Shown here: in pieces, positions 54,219 to 64,000 of the stretch
How the letters are laid out: every line of letters starts with the position of its first letter
Position numbering within the stretch: the stretch's first letter is position 1
DNA from: Flavobacterium anhuiense
Lineage (GTDB): Bacteria > Bacteroidota > Bacteroidia > Flavobacteriales > Flavobacteriaceae
NCBI RefSeq assembly: GCF_004151235.1
Contig: NZ_JUIV01000002.1
Coordinates: forward strand, 434,001-498,000
Reading direction: 5' to 3'
DNA length: 64,000 nucleotides
The notes under the pieces: model-generated
Told to the model about the DNA's origin: nothing
Databases searched by the model: none
The model's input: only the letters and a program-made list of their open reading frames with translations
Program-made: the position numbers and the translations under genes

Positions 54219-55082
54219 TTATCCTAAATAAGTTTTAAGGATTTTACTTCTAGAAGTGTGTTTCAATCTACGGATTGCTTTTTCTTTAATTTGACGAACA
54301 CGCTCACGAGTTAGGTCGAAAGTTTCACCAATTTCTTCAAGAGTCATTGGGTGCTGATCGCCAAGACCGAAATATAAACGAACAACATCTGCTTCTCTTG
54401 GAGTTAATGTTTCTAAAGAACGTTCGATTTCAGTACGAAGAGATTCGTGAATTAATTCTCTGTCAGGATTTGGAGATTCACCAGAACGTAATACGTCATA
54501 AAGGTTAGAATCTTCACCTTCAACAAGAGGTGCATCCATAGATAGGTGACGTCCAGAGTTTTTCATAGACTCTTTTACGTCGTTTACAGTCATATCAAGT
54601 TCTTTTGCAATTTCCTCAGCAGAAGGCGGACGCTCGTTAGATTGCTCTAATAATGCGTACATTTTGTTGATTTTATTGATAGAACCAATTTTATTTAATG
54701 GTAAACGCACAATACGAGATTGTTCAGCTAATGCTTGAAGAATCGATTGACGAATCCACCATACAGCGTAAGAAATGAATTTGAAACCACGAGTTTCATC
54801 AAAACGTTGAGCCGCTTTAATTAAACCTAAGTTTCCTTCATTAATTAAATCCGGAAGAGTTAATCCTTGATTTTGATATTGTTTAGCCACCGATACTACG
54901 AAACGTAGGTTGGCTTTTGTTAGTTTTTCTAAAGCTCTTTGATCACCAGCCTTTATTCTTTGTGCTAATTCTACCTCTTCATCAGCGGTAATTAGGTCAA
55001 CTTTTCCAATTTCTTGTAGATATTTATCTAACGATGCAGTTTCACGATTAGTTACCTGCTTGGTGATTTTAAGTTGTCTCAT
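54219..55082 (-). CDS. rpoD: Primary sigma factor (sigma-70, Bacteroidota type)
   Basis: A 287-residue housekeeping sigma factor. Region 1.2 begins at [21 protein letters not shown], region 2 covers [26 protein letters not shown] and [17 protein letters not shown] (-7 recognition), then region 3, then region 4 with [15 protein letters not shown] and the helix-turn-helix [27 protein letters not shown]. Region 1.1 and the long non-conserved part of E. coli RpoD are absent, as in all Bacteroidota. This factor reads the TTTG / TAnnTTTG promoters seen elsewhere in the window. Confidence 0.96.
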   Translation of the reverse strand: MRQLKITKQVTNRETASLDKYLQEIGKVDLITADEEVELAQRIKAGDQRALEKLTKANLRFVVSVAKQYQNQGLTLPDLINEGNLGLIKAAQRFDETRGFKFISYAVWWIRQSILQALAEQSRIVRLPLNKIGSINKINKMYALLEQSNERPPSAEEIAKELDMTVNDVKESMKNSGRHLSMDAPLVEGEDSNLYDVLRSGESPNPDRELIHESLRTEIERSLETLTPREADVVRLYFGLGDQHPMTLEEIGETFDLTRERVRQIKEKAIRRLKHTSRSKILKTYLG

Positions 55083-55204
55083 GTTGTTGTCTCCCTATTT
55101 TTTAAAGTGTACAAATGGTTATACGAATAGAGTATCGAAAAAGTTACAAAAAAAACTATTTTATTTTTATAAATTGAAAATTTTTATTGTGATAAAATGA
55201 AAAG

Positions 55205-55230
55205 GCCTTGATTTACAATGTAATCAAGGC
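55205..55230 (-). terminator. Terminator of the MG2/plug gene and its operon
   Basis: GCCTTGATT (55205-55213) pairs with AATCAAGGC (55222-55230), followed on the minus strand by TTTTC. It lies 24 bases past the stop of the last gene in the four-gene operon. Confidence 0.78.
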
Positions 55231-55254
55231 TTTTATTTTCTGCTTTTTGTGTAA

Positions 55255-57048
55255 TTATTTTACAGTGATATTTTTTGAAACATATACGGGCTGTCCATTT
55301 TCGGTAAAGCCTTCCAGAATAACTTCAAAATTTCCTTTAATATCAGAAGTGTAAAATGATAAATCTTCTTCTTTTGTATTTAGTTTAATATCAGGTTTCC
55401 ATAACAGTTGGTATCTGTAATCGGGAACCCTTTGTAATTTATTTCCTGGCGAATAATCAGGATTATTATACACTTTTTCAGGATTAGGACGCTGGATTTC
55501 CGTTATTTTCAGGTACTTTTTTACATAATTTTCTGAAAATTCATTGTTTTTGGTTTCAAAACTAACTAATCCTCCATACAAATTTGGGCCATATACATAA
55601 GGTTCTGTTATTAAACTAACCCTACTGACATTTGCCATGTTATAGTCAAAAAGATCGCTCGGATCTTGAATTAAAAGTCCATCAACAAGCACCAATGGCG
55701 GTCCATACATTTCTAAATCTTTTTGATTATTCCTTATGTGGAGTTGGTATTTGCCGTTGTTTCTTCTATAATAAAGTTCTACAATAACCTCTACTATATT
55801 TTCTTTTAAAGTTGGAAATCGAGTGTAATCGTCTAAAACATATGATTTTTCAATCGTAGTAAAAAATGGATTCATTACAGCCTCTGTGACCAAACTGTCT
55901 TTTTTAATTTGATAGTAGGCATTTTGAATCTGACTTGCTGTAGATCTTTCTTCAATGTCTTTTTTTAATTCTGGCGACAAATTCAGTTTTGATATGAATT
56001 GTAATGAGGAAGTATCAAATTTTGGAAATGGATCAAGATTGACAGTGTAATCATTTCGGTTTTCGTCAATTACCTGCAAAATTGCGTTTGGAAAATTTGG
56101 AAATTGATCAAGTAAAAATGCAAATTTTCCTTGAGCATTTGTCTTTACAATTTTTAAAACATATTCTTTTCCAGGCAATGATAAAGCAATCGATTTGTCT
56201 CCAACATTTTGATTACTGTTTGATGTAATATAACCTGTAATAAGTTCAGACCTTACTTCTGGAATATAAGTAAACGAACCAGGTGTAAAATTAACATAGC
56301 TTTCTGCAGATTTCTTAACAAATTCAGCTGGCGTAAGCTGTTTTAAAGTTGGAATCTGATCTGTTTTTCTAATAGAAACAGAATAATTTCCTTTTTCAAT
56401 GCTTCCAGTCAATGACTTCAATTTTAAATTGACTTTTTCTCTAGTGTAATAACTTTCTTTGTCAAAATCAAAATCAATTCTTTTGTCATTTCCTGTGTTC
56501 GAATTTATGGTCTGAATTGCCGTTGCAGTATTTTGCGTGGTAACAAGGTCAAATGTAATATTGTCATTTGGCTCTTGAGTTTGAAACGGATTGATAATGA
56601 AAATATCTATTTCAGGCTTTTGAGAATTTGGATTATTCAGCATCCATTTTGTATAAGCAATGACTTTGTAATTTCCAGTTTTTAAAGTCGTTGGAATAAA
56701 GTGTTCTCCAGTTCCAATTCCGTTATCAAGGTATATTTTATTTTTTTGAAGTGATTTTTTCTCACTGTCAATTAATTCAACATAAGCAATTTTACTTATT
56801 TGACTAGCTTTGTTGTTTAAAGGATTTAAGCAATACAGTTTAAAATACAGTGTTTCTCCAGTCAAAAAGCTAGTTGTGTTCGAATGAAGAAAAATAGTTT
56901 CTTGCGTTGAAGTAGTTGGTATATCGTTTTTTGTTTGTGAATTCTGAGCATAGATAAATCCGCTTTGAATTAATAAAAACATCAAAAGCACTAAATGTCT
57001 CATTTTGCCTAGAATATTAGCCTGATTATATGTTGAAAAGTGTTTCAT
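55255..57048 (-). CDS. Secreted protein with MG2-like domain and isolated plug-like domain
   Basis: A 597-residue envelope protein. A signal peptide (MRHLVLLMFLLIQSGFIYAQ, residues 16-35) is followed by a macroglobulin MG2-like domain (about 48-155, TIFLHSNTTSFLTGETLYFK). A second beta-rich region covers about 190-340. A plug-like segment lies at about 445-500 (PLVLVDGLLIQDPSDLFDYN and GPNLYGGLVSFETK), but no beta-barrel follows. It is the last gene of an operon with a DUF4249-like lipoprotein (15-base gap) and a TonB receptor. It may bind a ligand or partner for that receptor; this is inference. The start could be Met1 or Met16. Confidence 0.82.
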   Translation of the reverse strand: MKHFSTYNQANILGKMRHLVLLMFLLIQSGFIYAQNSQTKNDIPTTSTQETIFLHSNTTSFLTGETLYFKLYCLNPLNNKASQISKIAYVELIDSEKKSLQKNKIYLDNGIGTGEHFIPTTLKTGNYKVIAYTKWMLNNPNSQKPEIDIFIINPFQTQEPNDNITFDLVTTQNTATAIQTINSNTGNDKRIDFDFDKESYYTREKVNLKLKSLTGSIEKGNYSVSIRKTDQIPTLKQLTPAEFVKKSAESYVNFTPGSFTYIPEVRSELITGYITSNSNQNVGDKSIALSLPGKEYVLKIVKTNAQGKFAFLLDQFPNFPNAILQVIDENRNDYTVNLDPFPKFDTSSLQFISKLNLSPELKKDIEERSTASQIQNAYYQIKKDSLVTEAVMNPFFTTIEKSYVLDDYTRFPTLKENIVEVIVELYYRRNNGKYQLHIRNNQKDLEMYGPPLVLVDGLLIQDPSDLFDYNMANVSRVSLITEPYVYGPNLYGGLVSFETKNNEFSENYVKKYLKITEIQRPNPEKVYNNPDYSPGNKLQRVPDYRYQLLWKPDIKLNTKEEDLSFYTSDIKGNFEVILEGFTENGQPVYVSKNITVK

Positions 57049-57063
57049 GAATTTAATAAAAGA

Positions 57064-58293
57064 TTAATCTACCCAAAAAGGAGGAACGATATTAGATGAA
57101 AATGAAGTGCAATCTCCGCAAGCGGGTTTTACCATTGCGTACTCATCATTAAAATTTGTAGATAAGAACACTAATGATTTGGTTCTTATGTTTGAACGTA
57201 AGACGGCTCCATTACAAGGAGGAAGTCCTTCACAATCTAGAAAAATTTTAACATCACAATCGCTTTCATAATACGGAGGAAGTTTTTCATTTGGAAATAA
57301 ATCAACATAATTAAAGAAAATTCTTTCTGAAGAAACTGCAGAAACTTCAAAGAAGCCAATCACTTTTTCTGATGGATTTTCTACCGATTTGATATTTCCA
57401 TAGAAAAAACCAGGTTGCTTGGGAGAAAGAACACCGCCAGAAGATGATAAATCTCTTAAAGTTTTATAATATGTGTAAGCAGCTAAATTTTGAACATATT
57501 GTTTTACAAAAATGCTATAACGATGTGTAATGATATAATTTTGATTGCTAATAAAGCGAACAGGGAAATGTACTCTGTCTTCGCTTAGACTGTTTGTCGT
57601 GTTTAAAATTATAGCATTTGATTTTTTAGTTGAAAAGCAAGTTCTGGTTTCACGATTTCTGAGTTGCAATTTAATATATTCTCGTGCCGGAGACCCAGGA
57701 AAATCGTTGTCTGGGTCTGCAGGAATTTCTGGAGAAAACTCCATTACGGTTTCTTGAGGGGACCATACAGGCGCAATGATTTTATAAGTTTCGATGTATT
57801 CATAGCGGTAATATTTTGAAGTATTAGTTGGATCGTAACTATTTACGTTTATTTGCACACCTCTTTCGCCATTGACATTTTCTGCAGTAGCTGTTACGTT
57901 ATCAATTTTAGTTTCAGTAGTTAAAATCTGTTCGTCTGAAGTATAATTTTTACCTTCTCGTGTTCTAATTTTTAATTGATATTTTCTTCCAGGTTCAGCT
58001 TTAAAAGGAGTTATAGAAGAATATATTGTGTCTTTTTCCTCAAATTGATATTCGTTTCCTTGATCGTCAGAAATAAAGACATTTGCTCCCTTTTCAACTC
58101 TCGGACCTGTTTCTTCAAGCTGATAAACTTGCGAAAGCTTGATAGTTTGATTTTTAAGTTCGTTTGTAATTGTTCCTTCTACAACAAGAGCACTTTCAAA
58201 ATCCGTATTCTGAAAAACATATTGCTCCGTACAGCTGCTAATAGCAAATGTTAGGATTAATAATGATGATATATTATATAGATATTTTGTCAT
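57064..58293 (-). CDS. DUF4249-like lipoprotein
   Basis: A 409-residue lipoprotein with lipobox cysteine near residue 21 (FAISSC). The body matches the Bacteroidota DUF4249 pattern: VVEGTITNELKNQTIKLSQV near the start, a beta-rich core, and a cysteine-rich C-terminal part (YYESDCDVKIFLDCEGLPPC and KPACGDC). Members sit beside TonB receptors and are thought to be substrate-binding or accessory surface proteins. The frame runs back to 58386 but would overlap the receptor's end; ATG 58293, 4 bases after the receptor stop, begins the signal peptide and is chosen. Confidence 0.87.
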   Translation of the reverse strand: MTKYLYNISSLLILTFAISSCTEQYVFQNTDFESALVVEGTITNELKNQTIKLSQVYQLEETGPRVEKGANVFISDDQGNEYQFEEKDTIYSSITPFKAEPGRKYQLKIRTREGKNYTSDEQILTTETKIDNVTATAENVNGERGVQINVNSYDPTNTSKYYRYEYIETYKIIAPVWSPQETVMEFSPEIPADPDNDFPGSPAREYIKLQLRNRETRTCFSTKKSNAIILNTTNSLSEDRVHFPVRFISNQNYIITHRYSIFVKQYVQNLAAYTYYKTLRDLSSSGGVLSPKQPGFFYGNIKSVENPSEKVIGFFEVSAVSSERIFFNYVDLFPNEKLPPYYESDCDVKIFLDCEGLPPCNGAVLRSNIRTKSLVFLSTNFNDEYAMVKPACGDCTSFSSNIVPPFWVD

Positions 58294-58297
58294 GGTT

Positions 58298-61078
58298 TTA
58301 AAACTTGAAATTATAAGTAATACTTGGAATTGGAATAGAAAAAATAGATGTTTTATAAGCTTTGATTTGTCCTTCTTTTGTAACAAAGAATACAGAATAA
58401 GGATTGTTTCTTCCTAAAACATTATAAACTGAAATATTCCAAAAACTATGTGCTAGCTTTTTAATTTTATGATTTCCTTCGATGTTCAAACCAATGTCAA
58501 GTCTGAAATAATCAGGGATTCTGTATTTATTGCGATCACTGTAAACAGTATATTGCTCGTTGCCGTAATCGTATCTTCCAATCGGATATGTAATTGGTCT
58601 TCCGGTTTGATATGTAAAATTACTTGAAAAACTATAACGCTGTGTAATTTTATAGTTTAAAACGGCACTGAAATCGTGTGGTTTATCAAAATTTGAAGCA
58701 AAGTATTTTCCGTTATTTACTTTTTCTTCATTAAACTGGCTATCCAATTTTATTAAAGATCTCGAATATGTATATCCAAGCCAACCGTTTAATTTTCCAA
58801 CTTGTTTTTTAGCCAAAAATTCTATACCATAAGCTTTTCCTTCTCCCTGTAAAAGCTCGGTTTCTATATTTTCATTCAATAATAATTCGGCTCCAACTTT
58901 ATAGTCCAAGATATTTTTGGATCTTTTGTAATACCCTTCCACACTAAATTCTATATCTCCACCTTTAAGATTTTTATAAAATCCCAAAGAAACTTGCTGA
59001 GCGCTTTCTGGTTTTACGTTTAAATCTGAAAGTTTCCAAATATCTGTTGGAGATTGAGTTGTATTATTTGACAATAAATGAATGTATTGATATGTTTTAT
59101 CATAACTCGCTCTTACCGAAAAATCATCGTCAAGGAAATATCTAGCTGCAATTCTAGGTTCTAAACCTCCATATCTTTTAATTACTTCGTTATTGCCGTA
59201 TGTTTTTGTATCTATAACAGTTGCATCACTAATAGGAACATTGTTTTCGTAAATTCTCTGAGTAGATTTCCCTAAAGCAGCAAAAGTGGAATATCGTAAA
59301 CCAAAATCAAGCAAGAATTTGTCGCTTATTTTAAAATTGTCACCAATATATGCCGCAGATTCTAATCCTTTTTCTGTTTCAACATCAACAGGAACTAATG
59401 TCGATTCAGGATTTGTCGGATTCAAATATCCAGGATCCACAGAATATAATTTTGTCGAAAGACCATAACTGAATTTATGCTTTTCGTTATATAAATAATT
59501 CATTTTCAGCATCGCTTGAGTTTCATTGATTTTATAACCAAAATCAAAATTATTAACCCCTTCAGATTCGTAGTCAATGTTGAATTTGTATTCACTATTA
59601 GTAACAATCAAAGAACCTTTGTTTTTCTCATTGAAAGTATGATTCCATTTTAAAGTCGCTAATCTATTGCTGTATTTATACAATGAATCTGATGACACAC
59701 TAAATTTATCATGGCTATAATAAAGAGTAGATTCGATATCATTCTTCGCATTTATTTTATGATTGTATTTTAGGATGAAATCATAAAAAGAAGCCTGACT
59801 GTTTTTCAAGTTCTCATCGTCTAAGCTTTTTAAAATCCAATCAGAATAAGTTGCTCTTCCTCCAACTACCAAACTAGATTTTCCTTTTACCACAGGAGTA
59901 GAAAGCATTAAATTGCTGGTTACTGGACCAATACCGCCTTCACCTTGAAACTCATCAAAACTTCCAGTTTTAGAAGTAATGTCAAAAACAGAAGATAATC
60001 TTCCTCCAAATTCAGCTGGAATACTACCTTTATAAATATCAACTTTTTTAGTTGTATAAGGATTTAAAGCTGTAAAAAAACCGAAGAAATGTGACGGATT
60101 GTATAACGTAGCATTGTCCAACAAAAATAAATTTTGATCTTCTTTACCACCTCTAACATTATATCCAGAAGAACCTTCACCAGCAGTTTTTATTCCAGGC
60201 ATTGTCAAAGCCACTTTAAGAATGTCACGCTCACCAAGCACCAAAGGAACATTTTTAATTCCTTCAGCATCAATGGTAGTTACACCGGTAATTGCTGATT
60301 TTGCAGTTTTACTTTTGTTTGTTTTAATTAAAACTTCATCAAGCTGATTTATATCTTCGGTTAACGAAAAGTTCAACGATCCATCATTGTAAACCATGAT
60401 ATTTTTAGTCACTTTGTTATATGAGAACGTCTCCGTTTCAATAACATTTAAACCTCCAGGAACTTGTAAGCTATAATACCCTTTTTTATCAGTAGTGGCA
60501 GAATATTCTGTGTTTGGTATTTTTACTAAAACATTAGCAATTCCAGCATTATTTTTTCCGCCTCTAATAATACCAGATAAGGTATAAGTTTTCTTTTTCT
60601 GATTTTTCACTTCTTTACCAATCAAAACAATATCCCTAATATTTTTATTTGGGTTTCTTGAATTGGTTTTTTTGATCGAATCATATTGCTGATAGAAAAT
60701 TGGGCTGATCATTCCGTTTTCGTCTCTTTCAAGAGGAGTTCCGAAATAATCATCAGGCAATTGACTGTAGATGATACTGTTATTTGTAACTATAACTTTG
60801 TTTTCCGAAACGTAAAAGTTGAAGCTTGTGTTCTGAAAAACATCTTCCAAAACTTCACCAATTCTAACTTCTTTATATTGTTTAGATATTGAAGTACTGT
60901 CATTTTCCAGCCATTTTTCATCAAAATAGAATTTGAAATAAGATACTTTTTCGATATCTTGAATGGCAGTTTTTATATTTGCATTTTTAAATTCAACCGT
61001 TATTTTGTCGCTGATTACTTGAGAATAAATTATTTGTTGAAAGGCAATTAAAAATAGAATAAGAGTAATTTTTTTCAT
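58298..61078 (-). CDS. TonB-dependent receptor with STN domain
   Basis: A 926-residue outer membrane receptor. After the signal peptide (ending YSQ) comes an STN domain (about 25-90, KITVEFKNANIKTAIQDIEKVS), then a linker and a carboxypeptidase-like regulatory domain (about 165-250, YTLSGIIRGGKNNAGIANV). The plug (about 265-375) includes YNVRGGKEDQNLFLLDNATLYN, and the barrel ends in ITYNFKF. STN domains take part in signalling to anti-sigma factors in other receptors, but no FecR/FecI pair is nearby. Its start codon follows the stop of the upstream gene with no gap. No SusD is coded; DUF4249 and MG2/plug genes follow instead. Confidence 0.92.
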   Translation of the reverse strand: MKKITLILFLIAFQQIIYSQVISDKITVEFKNANIKTAIQDIEKVSYFKFYFDEKWLENDSTSISKQYKEVRIGEVLEDVFQNTSFNFYVSENKVIVTNNSIIYSQLPDDYFGTPLERDENGMISPIFYQQYDSIKKTNSRNPNKNIRDIVLIGKEVKNQKKKTYTLSGIIRGGKNNAGIANVLVKIPNTEYSATTDKKGYYSLQVPGGLNVIETETFSYNKVTKNIMVYNDGSLNFSLTEDINQLDEVLIKTNKSKTAKSAITGVTTIDAEGIKNVPLVLGERDILKVALTMPGIKTAGEGSSGYNVRGGKEDQNLFLLDNATLYNPSHFFGFFTALNPYTTKKVDIYKGSIPAEFGGRLSSVFDITSKTGSFDEFQGEGGIGPVTSNLMLSTPVVKGKSSLVVGGRATYSDWILKSLDDENLKNSQASFYDFILKYNHKINAKNDIESTLYYSHDKFSVSSDSLYKYSNRLATLKWNHTFNEKNKGSLIVTNSEYKFNIDYESEGVNNFDFGYKINETQAMLKMNYLYNEKHKFSYGLSTKLYSVDPGYLNPTNPESTLVPVDVETEKGLESAAYIGDNFKISDKFLLDFGLRYSTFAALGKSTQRIYENNVPISDATVIDTKTYGNNEVIKRYGGLEPRIAARYFLDDDFSVRASYDKTYQYIHLLSNNTTQSPTDIWKLSDLNVKPESAQQVSLGFYKNLKGGDIEFSVEGYYKRSKNILDYKVGAELLLNENIETELLQGEGKAYGIEFLAKKQVGKLNGWLGYTYSRSLIKLDSQFNEEKVNNGKYFASNFDKPHDFSAVLNYKITQRYSFSSNFTYQTGRPITYPIGRYDYGNEQYTVYSDRNKYRIPDYFRLDIGLNIEGNHKIKKLAHSFWNISVYNVLGRNNPYSVFFVTKEGQIKAYKTSIFSIPIPSITYNFKF

Positions 61079-61822
61079 TTAATTAGAACTTTTTTTTAAA
61101 AGACCATTGATTTGTTTTGTTAGATTTTCCATGAATTTCATCTTATCGGAACGTTCTAATTTTTTATCAGTATTGTAAATGGTACTGATATCTTTTTTAT
61201 AGTCAGGGAAAATTTTCTTGAAATCTTTCTCCGATTCTACTTTGTAGAAATGGTTATTATGCTTTAGGAAGTAATTGATTTTATAGATGAAATTGTAGTA
61301 AACACCGTCAGACTGGAAGACTTTTACTTTTTCTTTATAATGTTTAATATATAAAGAGACGTTGTCGCCGGCGTAGTTTTCTTCATAAAAACCTGGAGCA
61401 AGATCATTAACCTTATTTAGGTCAGATTTTATGTTGACGAACTTTTTGTTTTTAATGAAAAAATAATCAACTTTTTCGCTGATTAGATTAATCGGTAAGT
61501 TTTCAGAAGATCCGGTTTGTTTGTAAATAACTTGGTCAGTTAAAATGTCGTACTTAAGATTAACATTAGAATAAATCTGGCCTTCAAAACTGATGTCGCC
61601 AATATTAAACTCTTCAGTATAATACCTGCTTTTACCAGCAATTGGGCGAAAAGGTTCGCTATGAACGATTCCGTTATTAATATTTAAATTGTCTTTTCCG
61701 ACTGTTTGGTCGAAGTAATCGTATAATGAAGATTTTTCAGTAGATTGTGAATGTAAATACGATATGTTTAATAGGCTTGCAAATAACGATAGATAAATCG
61801 CTTTTTTTTTGTGGTTTTTCAA
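61079..61822 (-). CDS. Secreted protein of unknown function, operon leader
   Basis: A 247-residue protein I do not recognise. The N-terminal signal peptide ends ISYLHSQS. The mature part is rich in Tyr, Lys and Asn, with NIGDISFEGQIYSNVNLKYDILTDQVIYK (a beta-rich segment) and LISEKVDYFFIKNKKFVNI. The C-terminus is helical and basic. No catalytic or metal motif is clear. Its stop codon touches the TonB receptor start, so it is the first gene of that operon. TACTTTTG (minus strand, 61861-61868) may be its -7 box, with no good -33. Confidence 0.8.
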   Translation of the reverse strand: MKNHKKKAIYLSLFASLLNISYLHSQSTEKSSLYDYFDQTVGKDNLNINNGIVHSEPFRPIAGKSRYYTEEFNIGDISFEGQIYSNVNLKYDILTDQVIYKQTGSSENLPINLISEKVDYFFIKNKKFVNIKSDLNKVNDLAPGFYEENYAGDNVSLYIKHYKEKVKVFQSDGVYYNFIYKINYFLKHNNHFYKVESEKDFKKIFPDYKKDISTIYNTDKKLERSDKMKFMENLTKQINGLLKKSSN

Positions 61823-62138
61823 AGGAAATGTGATTTTTTTGTTTTTGGATTGATTAGGTCCAAAAGTATAAAAAAAATGTTATAAAAATCACGTCATAGT
61901 GTTAAAATGTAATAAAAACTCTATAGAATTTGCTTCAAACAGGAATAAACTATACTTATAGTATATTTGAAGCTTGAAAGTTGACAGTAACTAGAGAGGT
62001 GAATATTTTGATAAATTTTTAACTTTCTAATCATTAAAATAAAGAAATAGCTTGCTACTTTTTTTAATTGAAAAACCCCGTTTCATAATCATGAAACGGG
62101 GTTTTCTATAAATAAACCTTTAGTAAACTAAGATCTGA
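61823..62138. other. 316-base intergenic region
   Basis: AT-rich DNA between the operon leader gene and pnp, both on the minus strand. It holds the pnp terminator (62074-62103) and a possible -7 box, TACTTTTG (61861-61868), for the downstream operon. I see no small gene or further repeat in the rest. Confidence 0.6.
62074..62103 (-). terminator. Terminator of pnp
   Basis: AACCCCGTTTCAT (62074-62086) pairs perfectly with ATGAAACGGGGTT (62091-62103) around a 4-base loop, with T residues on the minus strand and A residues before. It is 35 bases past the pnp stop. Confidence 0.92.
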
Positions 62139-64000
62139 TTACTCTTTTTTCTCCTCACGTGGAGGTCTTGGAACAAGTGCTTTTTTAGACACTTTTTCTT
62201 TTTTAGTTTTAGGATCAACTCCTAAGTATTTCACTTGGAAAATATCTCCCATTTTAACTACATCGGCAACGTTTTCTGTACGTTCCCAAGCTAACTCAGA
62301 TACGTGAAGCAATACTTCGTTTCCTGGTGCAGCAGTGTATTCTACTACAGCTCCAAAATCAAGCATTTTAATCACTTTAACCTCGTAAGCTTCGCCAATT
62401 TGTGGTTTGAAAGTTAAGGCATCAATTTTAGCCAATACAGCTTTGATACCAGCAGGATCAGTTCCTAAGATTTCAACTACACCTTGTTCGTCAACTTCGT
62501 TGATTACGATAGTCGTTCCAGTAGCTTTTTGTAATTCTTGAATTACTTTTCCTCCAGGTCCGATTAACGCTCCAATAAAGTTTCCAGGGATAGTTCTAGT
62601 GATAATTTTTGGTGCATGATCTTTAACTTCTGCTCTTGGCGCTGCAATTGTTTCAGTTAATTTTCCTAAAATATGCAAACGTCCGTCACGAGCTTGTGCT
62701 AAAGCTTGTTCCATAATGTCATAACGTAATCCTTCGATTTTTATATCCATTTGGCAAGCCGTGATACCGTCAGCAGTTCCAGTTACTTTAAAATCCATAT
62801 CTCCTAAGTGATCCTCATCTCCTAAGATATCAGACAATACAGCAAATTTTTCACCGTCAGTGATTAATCCCATAGCAATACCAGAAACTGGTTTTGTCAT
62901 TTGGACTCCAGCATCCATAAGCGCCATTGTTCCAGCACAAACTGTTGCCATAGAAGAAGAACCGTTAGATTCTAATACCTCTGAAACAACACGGATTGTA
63001 TAAGGACAATCTGCAGGAATCATATTTTTTAAAGCTCTTTGAGCTAAGTTACCGTGGCCAACTTCTCTTCTTGAAGTTCCTCTTAATGGTTTTGCTTCAC
63101 CAGTAGAGAAAGGAGGGAAGTTATAGTGTAAGTAGAATTTCTCTTCACCTTGTTCAGATGGAGAATCGATTTGGTTAGCTTCTTTAGAAGTTCCTAAAGT
63201 TACTGTTGCCAAAGCTTGAGTTTCTCCACGTGTAAATAAAGAAGATCCGTGAACAGATGGCAAATAATCTGTTTCGCACCAGATTGGTCTGATTTCTGTA
63301 GTTTTTCTACCGTCTAGACGAATTCCTTTTTCAAGAATTACGTTACGAACAGCTTCTTTGTTTGTTTTGTAGAAGTATTTTCCAACTAAACCTGCAAGAT
63401 CTGCATTTTCAGCATATTCTTCTTCAGTAAACAAAGCTTTAGCCTCTTCTTTAACAGCTGCGAATTTTTCACCTCTTTCAGCTTTTCCAGAAGCTTCCTG
63501 AGCAATTGCATAGCATTTATCGTAAGCAGCAGCTTTTACTTTAGCATAAACAGCTTCGTCTTCAATTTCACCTTCGTAAGTTCTATATTCTTGAGAGCTT
63601 AATTTTGCTCTTAATTTTTGTTGAGCAACAATTTGAACTTTAATTGCTTCGTGTGCAAATTTAATTGCCTCAACCATTTCAGCTTCTGAGATTTCTTTCA
63701 TCTCACCTTCAACCATTGCAACAGAATCCATAGAAGCTCCGATCATCATATCGATGTCAGATTTTTCTAATTCTTCTCTACTTGGGTTGATTACTAATTT
63801 TCCGTCGATACGAGCAACGCGCACTTCAGAAATTAAGTTGTAAAATGGAATATCTGAAACAGCTAATGCTGCAGATGCTGCTAAACCAGCTAATGCGTCT
63901 GGCATAACATTGTCATCGTGAGACATTAATTGAATCATAACCTGAGTTTCAGCATGGTAATCGTCTGGGAAAAGCGGGCGTAAAACACGGTCAACTAATC
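62139..64000 (-). CDS. pnp: Polynucleotide phosphorylase (5' end off the right edge)
   Basis: Degrades RNA 3' to 5' with phosphate. About 620 residues are in the window; the frame continues past 63938 as [17 protein letters not shown], so the N-terminus is missing. Visible domains in order are the end of the first RNase PH core ([15 protein letters not shown]), the helical linker, the second RNase PH core ([33 protein letters not shown]), a KH domain ([17 protein letters not shown]) and an S1 domain ([21 protein letters not shown]). The C-terminus [10 protein letters not shown] is short. A strong terminator follows. Confidence 0.97.
   Translation of the reverse strand, partial: LVDRVLRPLFPDDYHAETQVMIQLMSHDDNVMPDALAGLAASAALAVSDIPFYNLISEVRVARIDGKLVINPSREELEKSDIDMMIGASMDSVAMVEGEMKEISEAEMVEAIKFAHEAIKVQIVAQQKLRAKLSSQEYRTYEGEIEDEAVYAKVKAAAYDKCYAIAQEASGKAERGEKFAAVKEEAKALFTEEEYAENADLAGLVGKYFYKTNKEAVRNVILEKGIRLDGRKTTEIRPIWCETDYLPSVHGSSLFTRGETQALATVTLGTSKEANQIDSPSEQGEEKFYLHYNFPPFSTGEAKPLRGTSRREVGHGNLAQRALKNMIPADCPYTIRVVSEVLESNGSSSMATVCAGTMALMDAGVQMTKPVSGIAMGLITDGEKFAVLSDILGDEDHLGDMDFKVTGTADGITACQMDIKIEGLRYDIMEQALAQARDGRLHILGKLTETIAAPRAEVKDHAPKIITRTIPGNFIGALIGPGGKVIQELQKATGTTIVINEVDEQGVVEILGTDPAGIKAVLAKIDALTFKPQIGEAYEVKVIKMLDFGAVVEYTAAPGNEVLLHVSELAWERTENVADVVKMGDIFQVKYLGVDPKTKKEKVSKKALVPRPPREEKKE

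Overview
The window looks like a chromosomal segment of a Flavobacterium-type bacterium (Bacteroidota), probably near F. johnsoniae. This rests on AT-rich DNA, signal peptides that end in A-Q or S-Q, SusC/SusD proteins, a type IX secretion tail, a short primary sigma factor, and promoters of the TTG-N19-21-TAnnTTTG kind. No insertion sequence, phage or CRISPR array was seen. One tRNA (Phe) is present.

Layout. 1-4215 holds a partial secreted protein and housekeeping genes on the minus strand: metallo-hydrolase, Crp-like regulator, HAD phosphatase, flavoprotein and GDPD. 4485-24847 is a complete maltodextrin/starch locus. Its minus-strand arm carries two GH13 amylases, GH97, GH65 phosphorylase, beta-phosphoglucomutase, an MFS sugar porter and a LacI regulator. 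Its plus-strand arm carries susC, susD, susE and a type IX-secreted amylase. 24990-26734 is an MHS-type transporter with a small membrane partner. 27015-33418 holds tRNA-Phe and a coaX, barrel protein, lptC, small membrane protein, CNNM protein and PPIase cluster. 33690-36474 holds an unknown gene, a GYDIA-type GHMP kinase and HMG-CoA reductase. 36649-42023 is a peptide unit: DPP IV plus two POT transporters. 42071-43913 holds three related thioredoxin-fold proteins, two of which have lost CxxC. 43916-48716 (minus) is surE, a membrane protein, lpxB, NlpC/P60 and comEC. 48929-53059 holds a tail-specific protease, a nuclease and a secreted glutaminase. 53126-55082 is rpe and rpoD. 55255-61822 (minus) is a four-gene envelope operon: unknown secreted protein, TonB-dependent receptor with STN domain, DUF4249-like lipoprotein, and an MG2/plug protein. 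62139-64000 is pnp, cut by the window edge.

The starch locus reads as a pathway. The secreted amylase cuts polymer outside, SusC/D/E bind and import oligosaccharides, GH13 and GH97 enzymes trim them in the periplasm, and the MFS porter brings maltose in. GH65 then makes glucose plus beta-glucose-1-phosphate, and PgmB makes glucose-6-phosphate. LacI sits at the divergent junction.

The intergenic spaces are rich in dispersed palindromic repeats of at least four families. The less explained items are the MG2/plug/TonB receptor operon, the Cys-less thioredoxin pair, the GYDIA kinase beside HMG-CoA reductase, and the nested and composite intergenic palindromes.
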